From contig JBBSET010000024.1 in the NCBI GenBank assembly GCA_038239485.1, positions 1-52,891 on the forward strand: DNA of 52,891 bases, written 5' to 3'. Source of the DNA: DASQEH01 sp038239485 (lineage in GTDB: Bacteria; Actinomycetota; Actinomycetes; Propionibacteriales; Nocardioidaceae). Numbering within the stretch: position 1 is the first letter of the stretch; every line of letters begins with the position of its first letter. The translations under genes were made by a program, and so were the position numbers. This document shows, in pieces, positions 24,790 to 33,395 of the stretch. Below the pieces are notes generated by a model. The model saw nothing but the letters and a program-made list of their open reading frames with translations. It had not been told where the DNA came from and made no database searches.

Positions 24790-25728
24790 GTGGGTGTCCT
24801 CGTCAGCAGACTAGGCGCCGAGCACACCGGCGAGCTGTCCACGCTCTGGAACAGTGCCAACCGGGCCCGACGTGAGGCGGCCGGGTTGCCGCCCCTCGAG
24901 GAGGCGGCTCCCGCCCTCGGGCGGCCGGGCGCTTTCGGCGTCGGTGTGTTCGATGCGGGTCGTCTGACGTCGGCTGCTGTCGCACTTCCCGCCCGCGCCG
25001 ACGACGGACGTAGTGAGCACAACATCGCGGGGCTGGCGCATATTTCCACCGTGGCGACCGACCCGGGACGGTGGGGCGAGCGTCTTGCGGCGGTGAGCCT
25101 GCGAGGCGTGATGTCGCAGGCCAGGCGTCGCGGGTTCGCCCGCTGCCAGCTGTGGACATTCACCGCGAGCACGAGCGCGCGCCGGCTCTACGAGCGCGAA
25201 GGGTTCGTGCTCTCGGCTCGGGTACGTGTCCGCGAGCCGGGTGAGTCGATGGTGCACTACCTGCGTGAGCTGCCCGCCCCAGCTGCGATCTCCCGGGCGG
25301 CTGCCCGGATCGTCTGCCTGAACGACGAGGACCGGGTGCTGCTGATGCACTGGCGCGACCCCTTTGACGGCTTCCAGCTGTGGGAGCCGCCGGGAGGGGG
25401 GATCGAGGCCGGCGAGCGCCCGTTCGAGGCGGTGTGCCGTGAGTGGGCAGAGGAGACCGGGCTGCCGCTCCCGCAGCTGGACAGGGAGCCGACATCGGTG
25501 GCCCGCGACGAGTTCTGGGACGGGGGCCGGCTGGTGGGCGAGGAGACGTACTTCCTCGGCCGACTGAGCGGCCCCGGTGATCTGAGTCCGGCTGGTTTCA
25601 CCGAGGGCGAGAGCCAGACCTATCTCGGCCACGCCTGGGTACGCCGCTCCGAGCTGGCTCGCGCTGAGGTGGCCGGCGATCCGGTCACGCCGGACCTTCT
25701 GCCGGTTCTGGACCGGCTCGGCGCCTAG
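24790..25728 (+). CDS. GNAT acetyltransferase-Nudix hydrolase fusion
   Basis: A 312-residue two-domain protein. Residues 1 to about 158 look like a GNAT domain: AHISTVATDPGRWGERLAAVSLRGVMSQARRRGFARCQLWTFTASTSARRLYEREGFV carries the acetyl-CoA loop and the SARRLYEREGF motif. Residues about 170-305 are a Nudix domain with box GGGIEAGERPFEAVCREWAEETGLP (about 198-222), which keeps the REXXEE metal ligands. The two could work on one substrate, for example a nucleotide-linked metabolite. The domains are joined without a frameshift. The GTG start lies 30 bases from the divergent msrA. Confidence 0.85.
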   Translation: MGVLVSRLGAEHTGELSTLWNSANRARREAAGLPPLEEAAPALGRPGAFGVGVFDAGRLTSAAVALPARADDGRSEHNIAGLAHISTVATDPGRWGERLAAVSLRGVMSQARRRGFARCQLWTFTASTSARRLYEREGFVLSARVRVREPGESMVHYLRELPAPAAISRAAARIVCLNDEDRVLLMHWRDPFDGFQLWEPPGGGIEAGERPFEAVCREWAEETGLPLPQLDREPTSVARDEFWDGGRLVGEETYFLGRLSGPGDLSPAGFTEGESQTYLGHAWVRRSELARAEVAGDPVTPDLLPVLDRLGA

Positions 25729-25738
25729 GCTGCAGGGC

Positions 25739-26896
25739 ATGGATGCCCAGGGTGACTACGGGTTCGAAACACTGACGGTTCATGCTGGCCAGCCGGCGGA
25801 CGCAGCGACCGGCGCGGTGATGACACCCATCTTCGCCAGCAGCACCTTCAAGCAGGACGGTGTCGGCGGCTTGCGGGGCGGGTACGAGTACTCCCGGACG
25901 GGCAACCCGACCAGGCGCGCGCTCGAGGACTGCTTCGCCGCGCTCGAGGGTGGCGCGCGTGGCATCGCCTTCGCGTCCGGCATGGCGGCGGAGGACGCCT
26001 TGGCCAGGGTGCTGTGCAGGCCGGGCGACCATGTCGTCATCCCGATGGACGCCTACGGCGGGACGTACCGGCTGTTCCGTCAGGTCTTCGGCCCCTGGGG
26101 CCTCGACCATACGCCGGCGTCGATCCATGATCCGGCAGCGATCGCGGATGTCGTCCAGGCCGGTCGCACGAAGATCGTCTGGATCGAGACGCCGAGCAAC
26201 CCGCTGCTCGGTATCGCCGATATCGCGGCGATCGCCGACATCGCCCACGAGGCCGGTGCGCTCCTCGTCGTCGACAACACGTTCGCGACGCCGTACCTGC
26301 AGCGGCCGCTCGGTCTCGGGGCCGATGTGGTCGTGCACTCGACGACCAAGTACGCCGGCGGGCACAGCGATGTCGTGGGTGGTGCCGTCGTCACCGCGGA
26401 CGCCGGCCTCGGAGACGAGATCGCGACGTTCCAGAACTCCACGGGTGCGGTTGCGGGTCCGTTCGACGCGTACCTCGTGCTCCGGGGTCTCAAGACGCTG
26501 GCCGTGCGCATGGACAGACACTGCGACAACGCCGAGCAGATCGCGGAGTTCCTGGCGCGCCACGACGCGGTTTCGGCGGTCTTCTACCCGGGTCGGTCGG
26601 AGCATCCGGGCCATCAGGTGGCAGCCCGGCAGATGCGGCGCTTCGGCGGCATGGTCTCGTTTCAGGTCGCAGGCGGCTATGCGGCGGCGGTCGAGGTATG
26701 CCGGAAGGCCAAGCTGTTCACCCTCGCGGAGTCGCTCGGCGGGGTCGAGTCGCTGATCGAGCTGCCCGCCGAGATGACCCACGCCTCGGTGGTCGAGTCG
26801 CCGTTGGCGGTGCCCGATGACCTGATCCGGCTGTCCGTCGGGCTCGAGTACGTCCAGGACCTGATCGGCGACCTGGCCCAGGCGCTGGCTGCCTGA
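25739..26896 (+). CDS. metB: Cystathionine gamma-synthase / gamma-lyase family PLP enzyme
   Basis: A fold-I PLP enzyme of methionine/cysteine metabolism, 385 residues. YSRTGNPTRRALEDCFAALEGG (about 51-72), SGMAAEDAL (80-88), IETPSNPLLGIADI (149-162) and VVHSTTKYAGGHSDVVGG with PLP lysine K204 are visible. Sequence does not cleanly divide gamma-synthase (methionine synthesis) from gamma-lyase (cysteine synthesis). The presence of cbs at 13459 makes reverse transsulfuration possible. It starts 10 bases after the GNAT-Nudix gene in the same direction. The symbol is provisional. Confidence 0.88.
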   Translation: MDAQGDYGFETLTVHAGQPADAATGAVMTPIFASSTFKQDGVGGLRGGYEYSRTGNPTRRALEDCFAALEGGARGIAFASGMAAEDALARVLCRPGDHVVIPMDAYGGTYRLFRQVFGPWGLDHTPASIHDPAAIADVVQAGRTKIVWIETPSNPLLGIADIAAIADIAHEAGALLVVDNTFATPYLQRPLGLGADVVVHSTTKYAGGHSDVVGGAVVTADAGLGDEIATFQNSTGAVAGPFDAYLVLRGLKTLAVRMDRHCDNAEQIAEFLARHDAVSAVFYPGRSEHPGHQVAARQMRRFGGMVSFQVAGGYAAAVEVCRKAKLFTLAESLGGVESLIELPAEMTHASVVESPLAVPDDLIRLSVGLEYVQDLIGDLAQALAA

Positions 26897-27009
26897 TCAC
26901 CACTCCTCGCCCCCTGACCCTGGGCTGGTTGGGCGGCGGGTCAGAAAGTCATGTGCGCTCAGATGCGCACTGTGCATCACACCGCACACCGTCTCGAAGA
27001 AACCCCCCC

Positions 27010-27044
27010 GCCCGGCACCGCCTCGATGCCACCGAGGGCCGGGC
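27010..27044. terminator. GC hairpin downstream of the metB-like gene
   Basis: GCCCGGC (27010-27016) pairs with GCCGGGC (27038-27044) across a 21-base loop, about 115 bases past the metB-like stop. A second stem, GTGCGC-TCAGAT-GCGCAC, lies at 26953-26970. Either could end transcription; neither has a T run. Confidence 0.35.
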
Positions 27045-27107
27045 GGCACGAAGCACCCGAACGGCGCGCCCGCGAACGCACGCCGACGCCGGTGACCTCT
27101 GACGTTC

Positions 27108-27119
27108 TCTCAGCTGAGA
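27108..27119. promoter_or_regulatory. Palindrome TCTCAGCTGAGA before the GlmL-like gene
   Basis: A perfect 12-bp palindrome ends 18 bases before the ATG at 27138. Its position overlaps the likely 5' leader or promoter of the glmL-like gene, so it may be an operator. No other copy was noticed in the window. Confidence 0.3.
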
Positions 27120-27137
27120 ATCCGTATCGTTCCGGAC

Positions 27138-28592
27138 ATGTCATGCCCCCCGCCGGCTCGGAGCGGCCGTAGCCCCGCATCCCAGACTGACTCGGCCGCC
27201 GAGTCGCTCGTCTACTGCGTCGACTTCGGCTCCACCTTCACCAAGGCCGCCCTCGTCGATACCCGTGACGGCCGACTCCTCGGCACCGGCAGCCACCGTA
27301 CGACGATCGATACCGACGTCCTCGACGGCTGGGAGCTGATCCGCGAGTCGCTGGGGCAGTTGACAGGCTCAGACGACATCCCTGTGCTCGCCTGCTCGTC
27401 GGCGGGCGGCGGCCTGCGCATCGCCGTGGTCGGCAACGAGGAGCTGGTCAGCGCGGAGGCGGGAAGACGAGTCGCCCTGTCGAGCGGGGGCCGGGTCGTA
27501 CACGTCTCGTCCCAGGCCGTCGACGTCGTATCGCTACGCCGGTCCAAGCCCGATGTCGTCCTGCTCGTCGGCGGCACCGACGGTGGCAACGCCGAGGTGC
27601 TGCTCGCGAACGCCGCGACACTGGCCGCCGCCCGCTGGCCTCAGCCGGTCGTGGTCGCCGGCAACACCGCGGCCGTGCCGCAGATCAGGGCGCTCTTCGT
27701 CGCCGCCGGTGTACCGACGGTCGTCGCCGCCAACGTCCTACCGCAGATCGGTGTCCTCGAGCCGCACAGCGCGCGGCTCGCGATCCGGGAGATGTTCATC
27801 TCCCACGTGATCGGCGGCAAGCACCTGTCGGCCCGCGCCGACTTCACCGCGATGGTGAGGGGAGCGACGCCGGACGTCGTCCTCTCGGCCGTCGAGCTGC
27901 TGGCGACCGGCCTGGGTCCCGACGCTCCGGGTGTCGGCGACGTGGTCGTGGTCGACGTTGGAGGCGCCACGACCGACGTGCACTCGGTCGCGGACCTGGA
28001 CCCTGAGCAGGCGAGCCTCGGGCGGGAGGTGGTGGCGACGGTGCCGGTGAGCCGAACGGTCGAGGGCGACCTCGGCATGCGTTGGAGCGCGGTCCCGACG
28101 GTGCAGGCGGGTATCGGGGCGGGCCTGCTCGATGGTGAGGTGCTGACCGCCGCGGCACAGATGCGTCAGGCCGACCCGAGCTTCATACCCACGACCCCAA
28201 CCGACCGCGAGGCCGACCTCGCCATCGCCAGGGTCGCCATTGCCCTGGCTGTGCGCCGTCACGCCGGTCGTCAGCAGGTGGTGTGGTCCCCGGAGGGGCG
28301 GCTGGTCGAGCGCAGCGGCCAGGATCTCCGGGAGGTGAAGCTGCTCATCGGCTCCGGCGGCGTCCTCCGGCACAGCAACGGCACCGACGGTCGGAAGGTG
28401 CTGGCGGCGGCGACGGGTGACCACGTCTACGGGGGATGGCTGGTGCCGCGGCGACCGCGCATCGTGGTTGACACCGACTATGTCCTGGCCGCGGCCGGGC
28501 TGCTCGCAGATGAGCACCCGGCCGCGGCCTTCGCACTGTTGTCTCGGCTGGGGCGACAGCCCTCAGTGAGCCAGGCTGATCTCCTCGGCTGA
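27138..28592 (+). CDS. GlmL/MutL-type ASKHA-fold protein (glutamate mutase accessory family)
   Basis: A 484-residue actin-like ATPase-fold protein. VYCVDFGSTFTKAALVD (about residues 26-42), PDVVLLVGGTDGGNAEVL, VVVDVGGATTDVHSV (about 273-287) and LLIGSGGVLRHS match the GlmL family found next to glmE/glmS of coenzyme-B12 glutamate mutase. Here no mutase subunit is adjacent, so it is an orphan. Such orphans are common in actinobacteria, and the role may be a chaperone or another function. The last 30 bases overlap the opposing MFS gene. Confidence 0.85.
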   Translation: MSCPPPARSGRSPASQTDSAAESLVYCVDFGSTFTKAALVDTRDGRLLGTGSHRTTIDTDVLDGWELIRESLGQLTGSDDIPVLACSSAGGGLRIAVVGNEELVSAEAGRRVALSSGGRVVHVSSQAVDVVSLRRSKPDVVLLVGGTDGGNAEVLLANAATLAAARWPQPVVVAGNTAAVPQIRALFVAAGVPTVVAANVLPQIGVLEPHSARLAIREMFISHVIGGKHLSARADFTAMVRGATPDVVLSAVELLATGLGPDAPGVGDVVVVDVGGATTDVHSVADLDPEQASLGREVVATVPVSRTVEGDLGMRWSAVPTVQAGIGAGLLDGEVLTAAAQMRQADPSFIPTTPTDREADLAIARVAIALAVRRHAGRQQVVWSPEGRLVERSGQDLREVKLLIGSGGVLRHSNGTDGRKVLAAATGDHVYGGWLVPRRPRIVVDTDYVLAAAGLLADEHPAAAFALLSRLGRQPSVSQADLLG

Positions 28593-30143
28593 GGTACCCT
28601 CGTCCGCCTCCGGTCCCGCGGCCCGCGCCTTGAGCGGCACCTCCGGGATGAAGAACGACACGGCCAGCGCGACCAACAGCACCGGGACCGCCCAGAGGAA
28701 CACGTCGTGCAGGGACTCGGCGAAGGCGTTGAGCACGAAGCCGTGGACCGGTTCCGGCAGCCGCTTGATCAGCTCGACGTTGTTCGTGAGGTTGCCGGCA
28801 TGCGCGGGCAGCGTACTGCTCGGCTGGCCCTGGAACTGCTCCGCCAGATGCGTGACGATGCGACTGGACAGGATCGCCCCGAAGACGGCGGCGCCGAACG
28901 TCCCACCCATGAAGCGGAAGAAGGTGACCGAGCTCGTCGCCGTCCCCATGTGCCGCTTGTCGACGGCGTTCTGCACGATGGTCACGACAATCTGCATGCT
29001 GAACCCGAGGCCGGCGCCGAACAGGTAGAAGTAGAGCCCAGCCTGCCAGTACGGCGTCGACACCTCGAGGGTCGACAGCAGCAGCAGCGCGACCGTGACA
29101 GTCGTCGCGCCAAGGATCGGGAAGAACTTGTAGCGACCTGTCCGGCTCATCACGACGCCCGACGAGATGGAGGTGGAGAAGATACCCGCAACCATGGGGA
29201 GCAGGGCCAGACCTGACCTGGTCGGGCTCATCCCCTGGACGACCTGAAGGTAGATGGGCAGGAAGATGATCCCCCCGAACATCGCGAAGCCGACGATGAA
29301 GCTGTACAGGTTCGCAGTGGTGAAGACCTTGATCTTGAACAGTTCCAACGGGATGATCGGCTCGGCGGCGCGAGACTCGACGAACACGAAGAAGGCGGTC
29401 AGCAGCACTCCGGCGGCGACCAGTGCCAAGCCGAGGCCGGACCCCCAGCCGTGGTCGGGACCCGCCCACGTCGTGTACAGGAGGAACGAGCTCACGGCCG
29501 CGACGATGGTGGCCGCACCGAGGTAGTCGATGGTGTGCTCGCGCCGGATCACCGGGATCTTGAGCGCCATGGTCGTCACCACCAAGGCGATGATGCCGAC
29601 AGGGATGTTGACGTAGAAGATCCAGCGCCAGCCGGGACCGTCCGCGAAGAAGCCGCCGAGGACCGGGCCGAGCACGCTCGACGTACCGAACACGGCGCCG
29701 AAGTATCCGCCGTAGCGACCGCGCTCACGAGGCGGTACCACATCGCCCATGGTGGCGAGCGCCAGGGCGAACAGGCCGCCGCCGCCCAGGCCCTGCACCG
29801 CGCGGAAGGCGATCAGCTCGCCGATGCCCTGCGCAGCCCCGGACATCAGGGAGCCGATCAGGAACGTCACGATCGCGGCCTGGAAGATCATCTTCCGTCC
29901 GTACAGGTCGGAGATCTTGCCCCAGAGCGGGGTTGAGGCGGTCTGCGTGAGGAGGTACGCGGTCACGACCCAAGACAGCTTGTCCAGACCACCGAGGTCG
30001 CTGGTGATGCGTGGAAGGGCCGTCCCGACGATCGACTGGTCGAGGGCCGCCAGGAACATCCCGGCCATCAGCCCGCTCATCACGATCAGGATCTGGCGGT
30101 GGGTCAGGTATCCCTGTTGGTCTGGAACTTGGGTCTCGGTCAT
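28563..30143 (-). CDS. MFS drug efflux transporter (DHA2/EmrB-QacA type)
   Basis: A 526-residue proton-driven multidrug exporter with about 14 membrane helices. Motif D1 is FLAALDQSIVGTALPRI (about residues 31-47), motif A is GKISDLYGRKMIFQ and motif C is GAVFGTSSVLGPVLGGFF, all diagnostic of DHA2 exporters. Its ATG overlaps the MarR-family stop codon (ATGA at 30140-30143, read leftward), so the regulator and pump form a coupled operon, the usual arrangement for MarR-controlled efflux. Confidence 0.92.
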   Translation of the reverse strand: MTETQVPDQQGYLTHRQILIVMSGLMAGMFLAALDQSIVGTALPRITSDLGGLDKLSWVVTAYLLTQTASTPLWGKISDLYGRKMIFQAAIVTFLIGSLMSGAAQGIGELIAFRAVQGLGGGGLFALALATMGDVVPPRERGRYGGYFGAVFGTSSVLGPVLGGFFADGPGWRWIFYVNIPVGIIALVVTTMALKIPVIRREHTIDYLGAATIVAAVSSFLLYTTWAGPDHGWGSGLGLALVAAGVLLTAFFVFVESRAAEPIIPLELFKIKVFTTANLYSFIVGFAMFGGIIFLPIYLQVVQGMSPTRSGLALLPMVAGIFSTSISSGVVMSRTGRYKFFPILGATTVTVALLLLSTLEVSTPYWQAGLYFYLFGAGLGFSMQIVVTIVQNAVDKRHMGTATSSVTFFRFMGGTFGAAVFGAILSSRIVTHLAEQFQGQPSSTLPAHAGNLTNNVELIKRLPEPVHGFVLNAFAESLHDVFLWAVPVLLVALAVSFFIPEVPLKARAAGPEADEGTSAEEISLAH

Positions 30144-30751
30144 GAGGTGGCTTTCGTCTGTGGCTGGCTGTGGGTACGTGCGTGGCCGCTGGGTTGCGAC
30201 CGAGTGCCGTCGAGGTCTGCCGCGTCGCGGTCAGTAGCCTCGCCAAGGTCGTTGGCGAGTCGGGTCAGCAGGTCCTGGAGCCGGCTGCGATCCTCGTCGG
30301 TCCATGGCTCGAGCGCCTTCTTGATCCGCTCGAAGCGGCGGCGGAAGGCCGCCTGCATGACGGCATTGCCGCTCGCGCTGATCTGGACCAGGCTGGCGCG
30401 GCCGTCGGCGGGGTCGGAGGTGCGCTCAACCATCGCCTTGTCCTCGAGCTGCTTGATCTGGCGGCTCACCGTCGACGCGTCGAGCCCAAGGCGAGAGGCG
30501 AGGTCCGATACCCGCATGGCGCCGTGCCACATCAGCTGCTTGGCGAGCGGGAAGGTGGACGGGTCGACGGAGTCCTCGGGGTGGCGGCTCCGGAACCGTC
30601 GGCCGGCCTGCATCAGCAACATGATGACGGCCTCCTCCGGCGACTGCGGTTCGGCAGGCATCTGGCTGAAGCCTGGCGGCGTCGGCCCGCGGGCCGGCTG
30701 AGCCGGGCTGTCGTCGGGGGAGCCCGTCGACAGAGGACCAATTGATTGCAT
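30140..30751 (-). CDS. MarR family transcriptional regulator
   Basis: A 203-residue winged-helix repressor. The core is KQLMWHGAMRVSDLASRLGLDASTVSRQIKQLEDKAMVERTSDPADGRASLVQIS, with recognition helix DASTVSRQIKQL and the wing DPADGRAS. A long Pro-rich N-terminal tail precedes it. ATG 30751 is used; a GTG/ATG twelve codons upstream is possible. The start region itself carries TTGCA/TGCAA half sites at 30746-30787, consistent with autoregulation. Phenolic or drug ligands are typical for the family, but the ligand is unknown here. Confidence 0.88.
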   Translation of the reverse strand: MQSIGPLSTGSPDDSPAQPARGPTPPGFSQMPAEPQSPEEAVIMLLMQAGRRFRSRHPEDSVDPSTFPLAKQLMWHGAMRVSDLASRLGLDASTVSRQIKQLEDKAMVERTSDPADGRASLVQISASGNAVMQAAFRRRFERIKKALEPWTDEDRSRLQDLLTRLANDLGEATDRDAADLDGTRSQPSGHARTHSQPQTKATS

Positions 30752-30787
30752 GGCACAAGCATATATCTGCATGCGTGCAACATGCAA
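30746..30787. promoter_or_regulatory. Cluster of TTGCAtg/catGCAA half sites (likely MarR operator)
   Basis: TTGCATG at 30746-30752 is matched by the inverted CATGCAA at 30781-30787, and between them is TGCATGCGTGCAA at 30768-30780. The cluster covers the start codon of the marR gene and lies between it and the divergent ilvA. The symmetry and location suit a MarR dimer binding site that silences the marR-MFS operon. Confidence 0.45.
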
Positions 30788-30901
30788 CTAGTCCTGACGC
30801 GGCCCCCTACGCTCGCGATTCGCGGGCGGCCGTCGGGAGCGGACTCCCGGGGGTCGAGGGATCTAGGGTGGCTGTTCATGGACACCCGACGAGAGCCGAG
30901 C

Positions 30902-32128
30902 ATGAACACCGACGCGGCCAGTCCAGTGGTGACACTGGCCGACATCCGGGCCGCACGCGAGGCTCTCGTGGGCAATGCCCTCGTGACCCCGATGCAGTCC
31001 TCGCGATGGCTCAACGCGCTCACCGGGCAGCAGATCGTGATCAAGTGCGAGAACCTGCAGCGAACAGGCTCGTTCAAGATCCGGGGCGCCTACCTGCGCA
31101 TCTCGAAGCTGTCAGCCGAAGAGCGGTCGCGCGGCGTCGTCGCGGCCAGCGCCGGGAACCACGCCCAGGGTGTCGCGCTCGCCGCGCAGCTGCTTGGAAT
31201 CAAGGCCACGGTCTTCATGCCGAACGGCGCCCCCATCCCCAAGGAGAAGGCCACCCGGGCGTACGGCGCGCACGTGGAGTTCGTCGGCACGACCATCGAC
31301 GAGTGCCTGGTCGCCGCCAAGGAGTTCGAGGCGAAGACCGGTGCCGTGCTCATCCACCCCTTCGACCACGTCGACATCGTCGCCGGGCAGGGTACGTGCG
31401 GGCTCGAGATCCTCGATCAGGCGCCTGACGCCGCCACCGTCATCGTGCCAACCGGAGGGGGCGGCTTCATCGCGGGAATCGCCATCGCCATCAAGAGCGA
31501 GCGCCCCGATGTGCGGGTCGTCGGTGTCCAGGCCGAGTCGGCTGCGGCGTACCCGGCCTCCCTCGAGGCCGGCCGCCCGGTGCCGTTGAAGGCGATGGCG
31601 ACGATGGCCGACGGCATCGCGGTCGGCTGCCCCGGTGAGGTCCCGTTCGCGGCGATCCAGGCCAACGTCGACGAGATCCGGACCGTGTCCGAGGAGTCGC
31701 TGTCGACCGCAGTGCTGGCCCTGCTCGAGCGGGCGAAGATGGTGGTCGAGCCTGCCGGGGCGGCGGCGGTCGCGGCCCTGATGGACAGTCCTCTCGAGTT
31801 CCGGGGGCCAGTCGTGGTGGTGCTCTCTGGCGGCAATATCGATCCGCTGCTGCTGATGCGGGTGATCCGTCACGGGATGGCCGCGCAGGGCCGATACCTC
31901 GCGATCCGCTGCCGCATCTCCGACAAGCCGGGCGGCCTGGCGAAGCTTCTCGCCGAGCTGAGCGAGGCCGACGCCAACGTCCTCGACGTGGTGCATGAGC
32001 GGACCGGCGAGACCCTGCCGCTGGACCAGGTCGAAGTCGTGCTCCAGATGGAGATGAGGGGGCAGCACCACAGTCGAGCGGTGATCGGCAGACTCCGCGA
32101 GCGCGGCTACGCCGTCAAGGTCTTCTGA
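30902..32128 (+). CDS. ilvA: Threonine ammonia-lyase (threonine dehydratase) with ACT-like C-terminus
   Basis: PLP enzyme deaminating threonine to 2-oxobutanoate for isoleucine synthesis or threonine catabolism. The 408-residue protein has NLQRTGSFKIRGAY with PLP lysine K59, SAGNHAQGVALAA, the glycine loop PTGGGGFIAG and SGGNIDP. Residues about 335-405 resemble a single ACT regulatory domain (RYLAIRCRISDKPGGLAKLLAELSEADANVLDVVHER). One ACT-like domain is shorter than E. coli IlvA, so a catabolic TdcB-like role is possible. ATG 30878 is an alternative start. Confidence 0.9.
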   Translation: MNTDAASPVVTLADIRAAREALVGNALVTPMQSSRWLNALTGQQIVIKCENLQRTGSFKIRGAYLRISKLSAEERSRGVVAASAGNHAQGVALAAQLLGIKATVFMPNGAPIPKEKATRAYGAHVEFVGTTIDECLVAAKEFEAKTGAVLIHPFDHVDIVAGQGTCGLEILDQAPDAATVIVPTGGGGFIAGIAIAIKSERPDVRVVGVQAESAAAYPASLEAGRPVPLKAMATMADGIAVGCPGEVPFAAIQANVDEIRTVSEESLSTAVLALLERAKMVVEPAGAAAVAALMDSPLEFRGPVVVVLSGGNIDPLLLMRVIRHGMAAQGRYLAIRCRISDKPGGLAKLLAELSEADANVLDVVHERTGETLPLDQVEVVLQMEMRGQHHSRAVIGRLRERGYAVKVF

Positions 32129-32171
32129 CCCGTGGTCGGGAGATGCGCAGGGTATGCGGGACGCCGAAAGC

Positions 32172-32681
32172 TCAGGCGTGGAACGGAACCGCCGAGACGA
32201 TGTCCACCGACATCTGCCGACCGTTGGGTGCGGTGAAGCTGACCGTGTCTCCGGGGCTCTTGCCGACGATCGCAGCGCCGAGCGGTGACTGCGGCGAGTA
32301 CACGCCCATGTCGAGGCTGGGGTCGACGGCCTGCACCTCCCGGGCGCCCAGCAGGAACGTCTCGGTATCCGAGTCGCCCTTGAACCTGACGGTGACCTTC
32401 ATTCCCGCGTCGACGACGCCATCGTCTCGCGGCGTCTCACCCACCTGGGCCCGCGCCAGCATGTCCGTGAGCTGGACGATCCTCGCCTCGGTCTTGCTCT
32501 GCTCCTCGCGAGCGGCGTGGTAGCCCCCGTTCTCCTTCAGATCACCCTCCTCGCGTGCGTCCGCGATCCGTCGTGAGATCTCGACCCGGCCGGGCCCCTT
32601 GAGCCGCGCAAGCTCAGCGGTCAGCTGATCGTAGGCCTCCCGGGTGAGCCAGGTAGCCTTGTCGACGCTGGGTTGTGTCAC
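32172..32681 (-). CDS. greA: Transcription elongation factor GreA
   Basis: Rescues backtracked RNA polymerase by stimulating RNA cleavage through its secondary channel. The 169-residue protein has the N-terminal coiled coil WLTREAYDQLTAELARLKGPGRVEISRRIADAREEGDLKENGGYHAAREEQSKTEARI, with the acidic tip residues in EGDLKENGGYH, and a C-terminal FKBP-like domain with SPLGAAIVGKSPGDTVSF. It starts with GTG, with AAGGAG upstream. It converges on ilvA. The greA, DUF4307 and mca order is conserved in actinobacteria. Confidence 0.95.
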   Translation of the reverse strand: MTQPSVDKATWLTREAYDQLTAELARLKGPGRVEISRRIADAREEGDLKENGGYHAAREEQSKTEARIVQLTDMLARAQVGETPRDDGVVDAGMKVTVRFKGDSDTETFLLGAREVQAVDPSLDMGVYSPQSPLGAAIVGKSPGDTVSFTAPNGRQMSVDIVSAVPFHA

Positions 32682-32773
32682 GGGTCGTGCTCCTTGCTGT
32701 CAGGCGAGCACCTGGTGTCTGTCGCCCTCGGGGAAACTATGAGGCTATCAAGCCTGACCCCGCTGGCCCGAAT

Positions 32774-32845
32774 CTCGACGCTCAGCGACCGTCGGAGCTC
32801 GACGCTCAGCGACATTCGGAGCTCGACGCTCAGTGACATTCGGAG
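32774..32845. repeat. Three tandem 24-bp repeats overlapping the DUF4307 gene end
   Basis: Units at 32774-32797, 32798-32821 and 32822-32845 share CTCGACGCTCAG(C/T)GAC then (C/A)(G/T)TCGGAG. The rightmost unit contains the DUF4307 stop codon at 32830. Because 24 is divisible by three, each further unit repeats a stop in the same frame, so the array looks like duplication of the gene's 3' end. Confidence 0.85.
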
Positions 32846-33198
32846 ACGGTCGCGGTGGTGGCTTCACGATCGGTCTTGATGCTGGCCTTGATCTGGGCGT
32901 CGGCGCCGGAGTCCGCTGAGACCGACACGACCGTCTCGCCGACCAGCGAGTGGTCGACCGCCTGCGCCTGGATCGTGCATTGCGCGGCCGTGCCGCCCGG
33001 ACGGGCGATCTGGACGGTCACGTCGATGCGATGCTGGCCGGCCACGTGGAACGAGATGACCTCGCCGCTCACCGACGTCGTGGCGTGCACCCATGCCGCC
33101 CACAGCAACCAGGCCAGCAGAGCGGCGACCAGGAGGGCCAGTGCGGCGACCGACAGCCACCTCGTGCGCGGTGACCGGGCGCCGTAGCGTTCGGCCAT
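32830..33198 (-). CDS. DUF4307 membrane protein
   Basis: A 122-residue single-pass protein: a short cytoplasmic head with RYGARSPRTRW, one helix (LSVAALALLVAALLAWLLWAAW, about residues 14-35) and an extracytoplasmic beta-rich domain with HRIDVTVQIARPGG and two cysteines (AQCTIQAQ and VSECH at the end), a plausible disulfide. This matches DUF4307, found beside greA and mca in actinobacteria. ATG 33198 has GGAG seven bases upstream; GTG 33237 is an alternative. Function unknown. Confidence 0.85.
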   Translation of the reverse strand: MAERYGARSPRTRWLSVAALALLVAALLAWLLWAAWVHATTSVSGEVISFHVAGQHRIDVTVQIARPGGTAAQCTIQAQAVDHSLVGETVVSVSADSGADAQIKASIKTDREATTATVSECH

Positions 33199-33395
33199 CA
33201 GCCTGCTCCGGGCAGCGCTGTCGGCGGGCCGTGTCACAGTCGCAGCTCCATCGCGGGGGTAGGTAGGTGGCAGGAGACTTGGTCGCTCCTGACACCATTG
33301 TCCCTGCACGAGACGTTGTCGTGGATGAAGGTCGGCGTCTGTGACGGACTCCGTCCGCTGCGGACCGATGAGACTTATCAGGGAGTGGGTGGGCA

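Noticed and set aside
26953..27044. Cobalamin riboswitch before the GlmL-like gene
   Set aside because: The hairpins are simple stems with no B12-box-like sequence.
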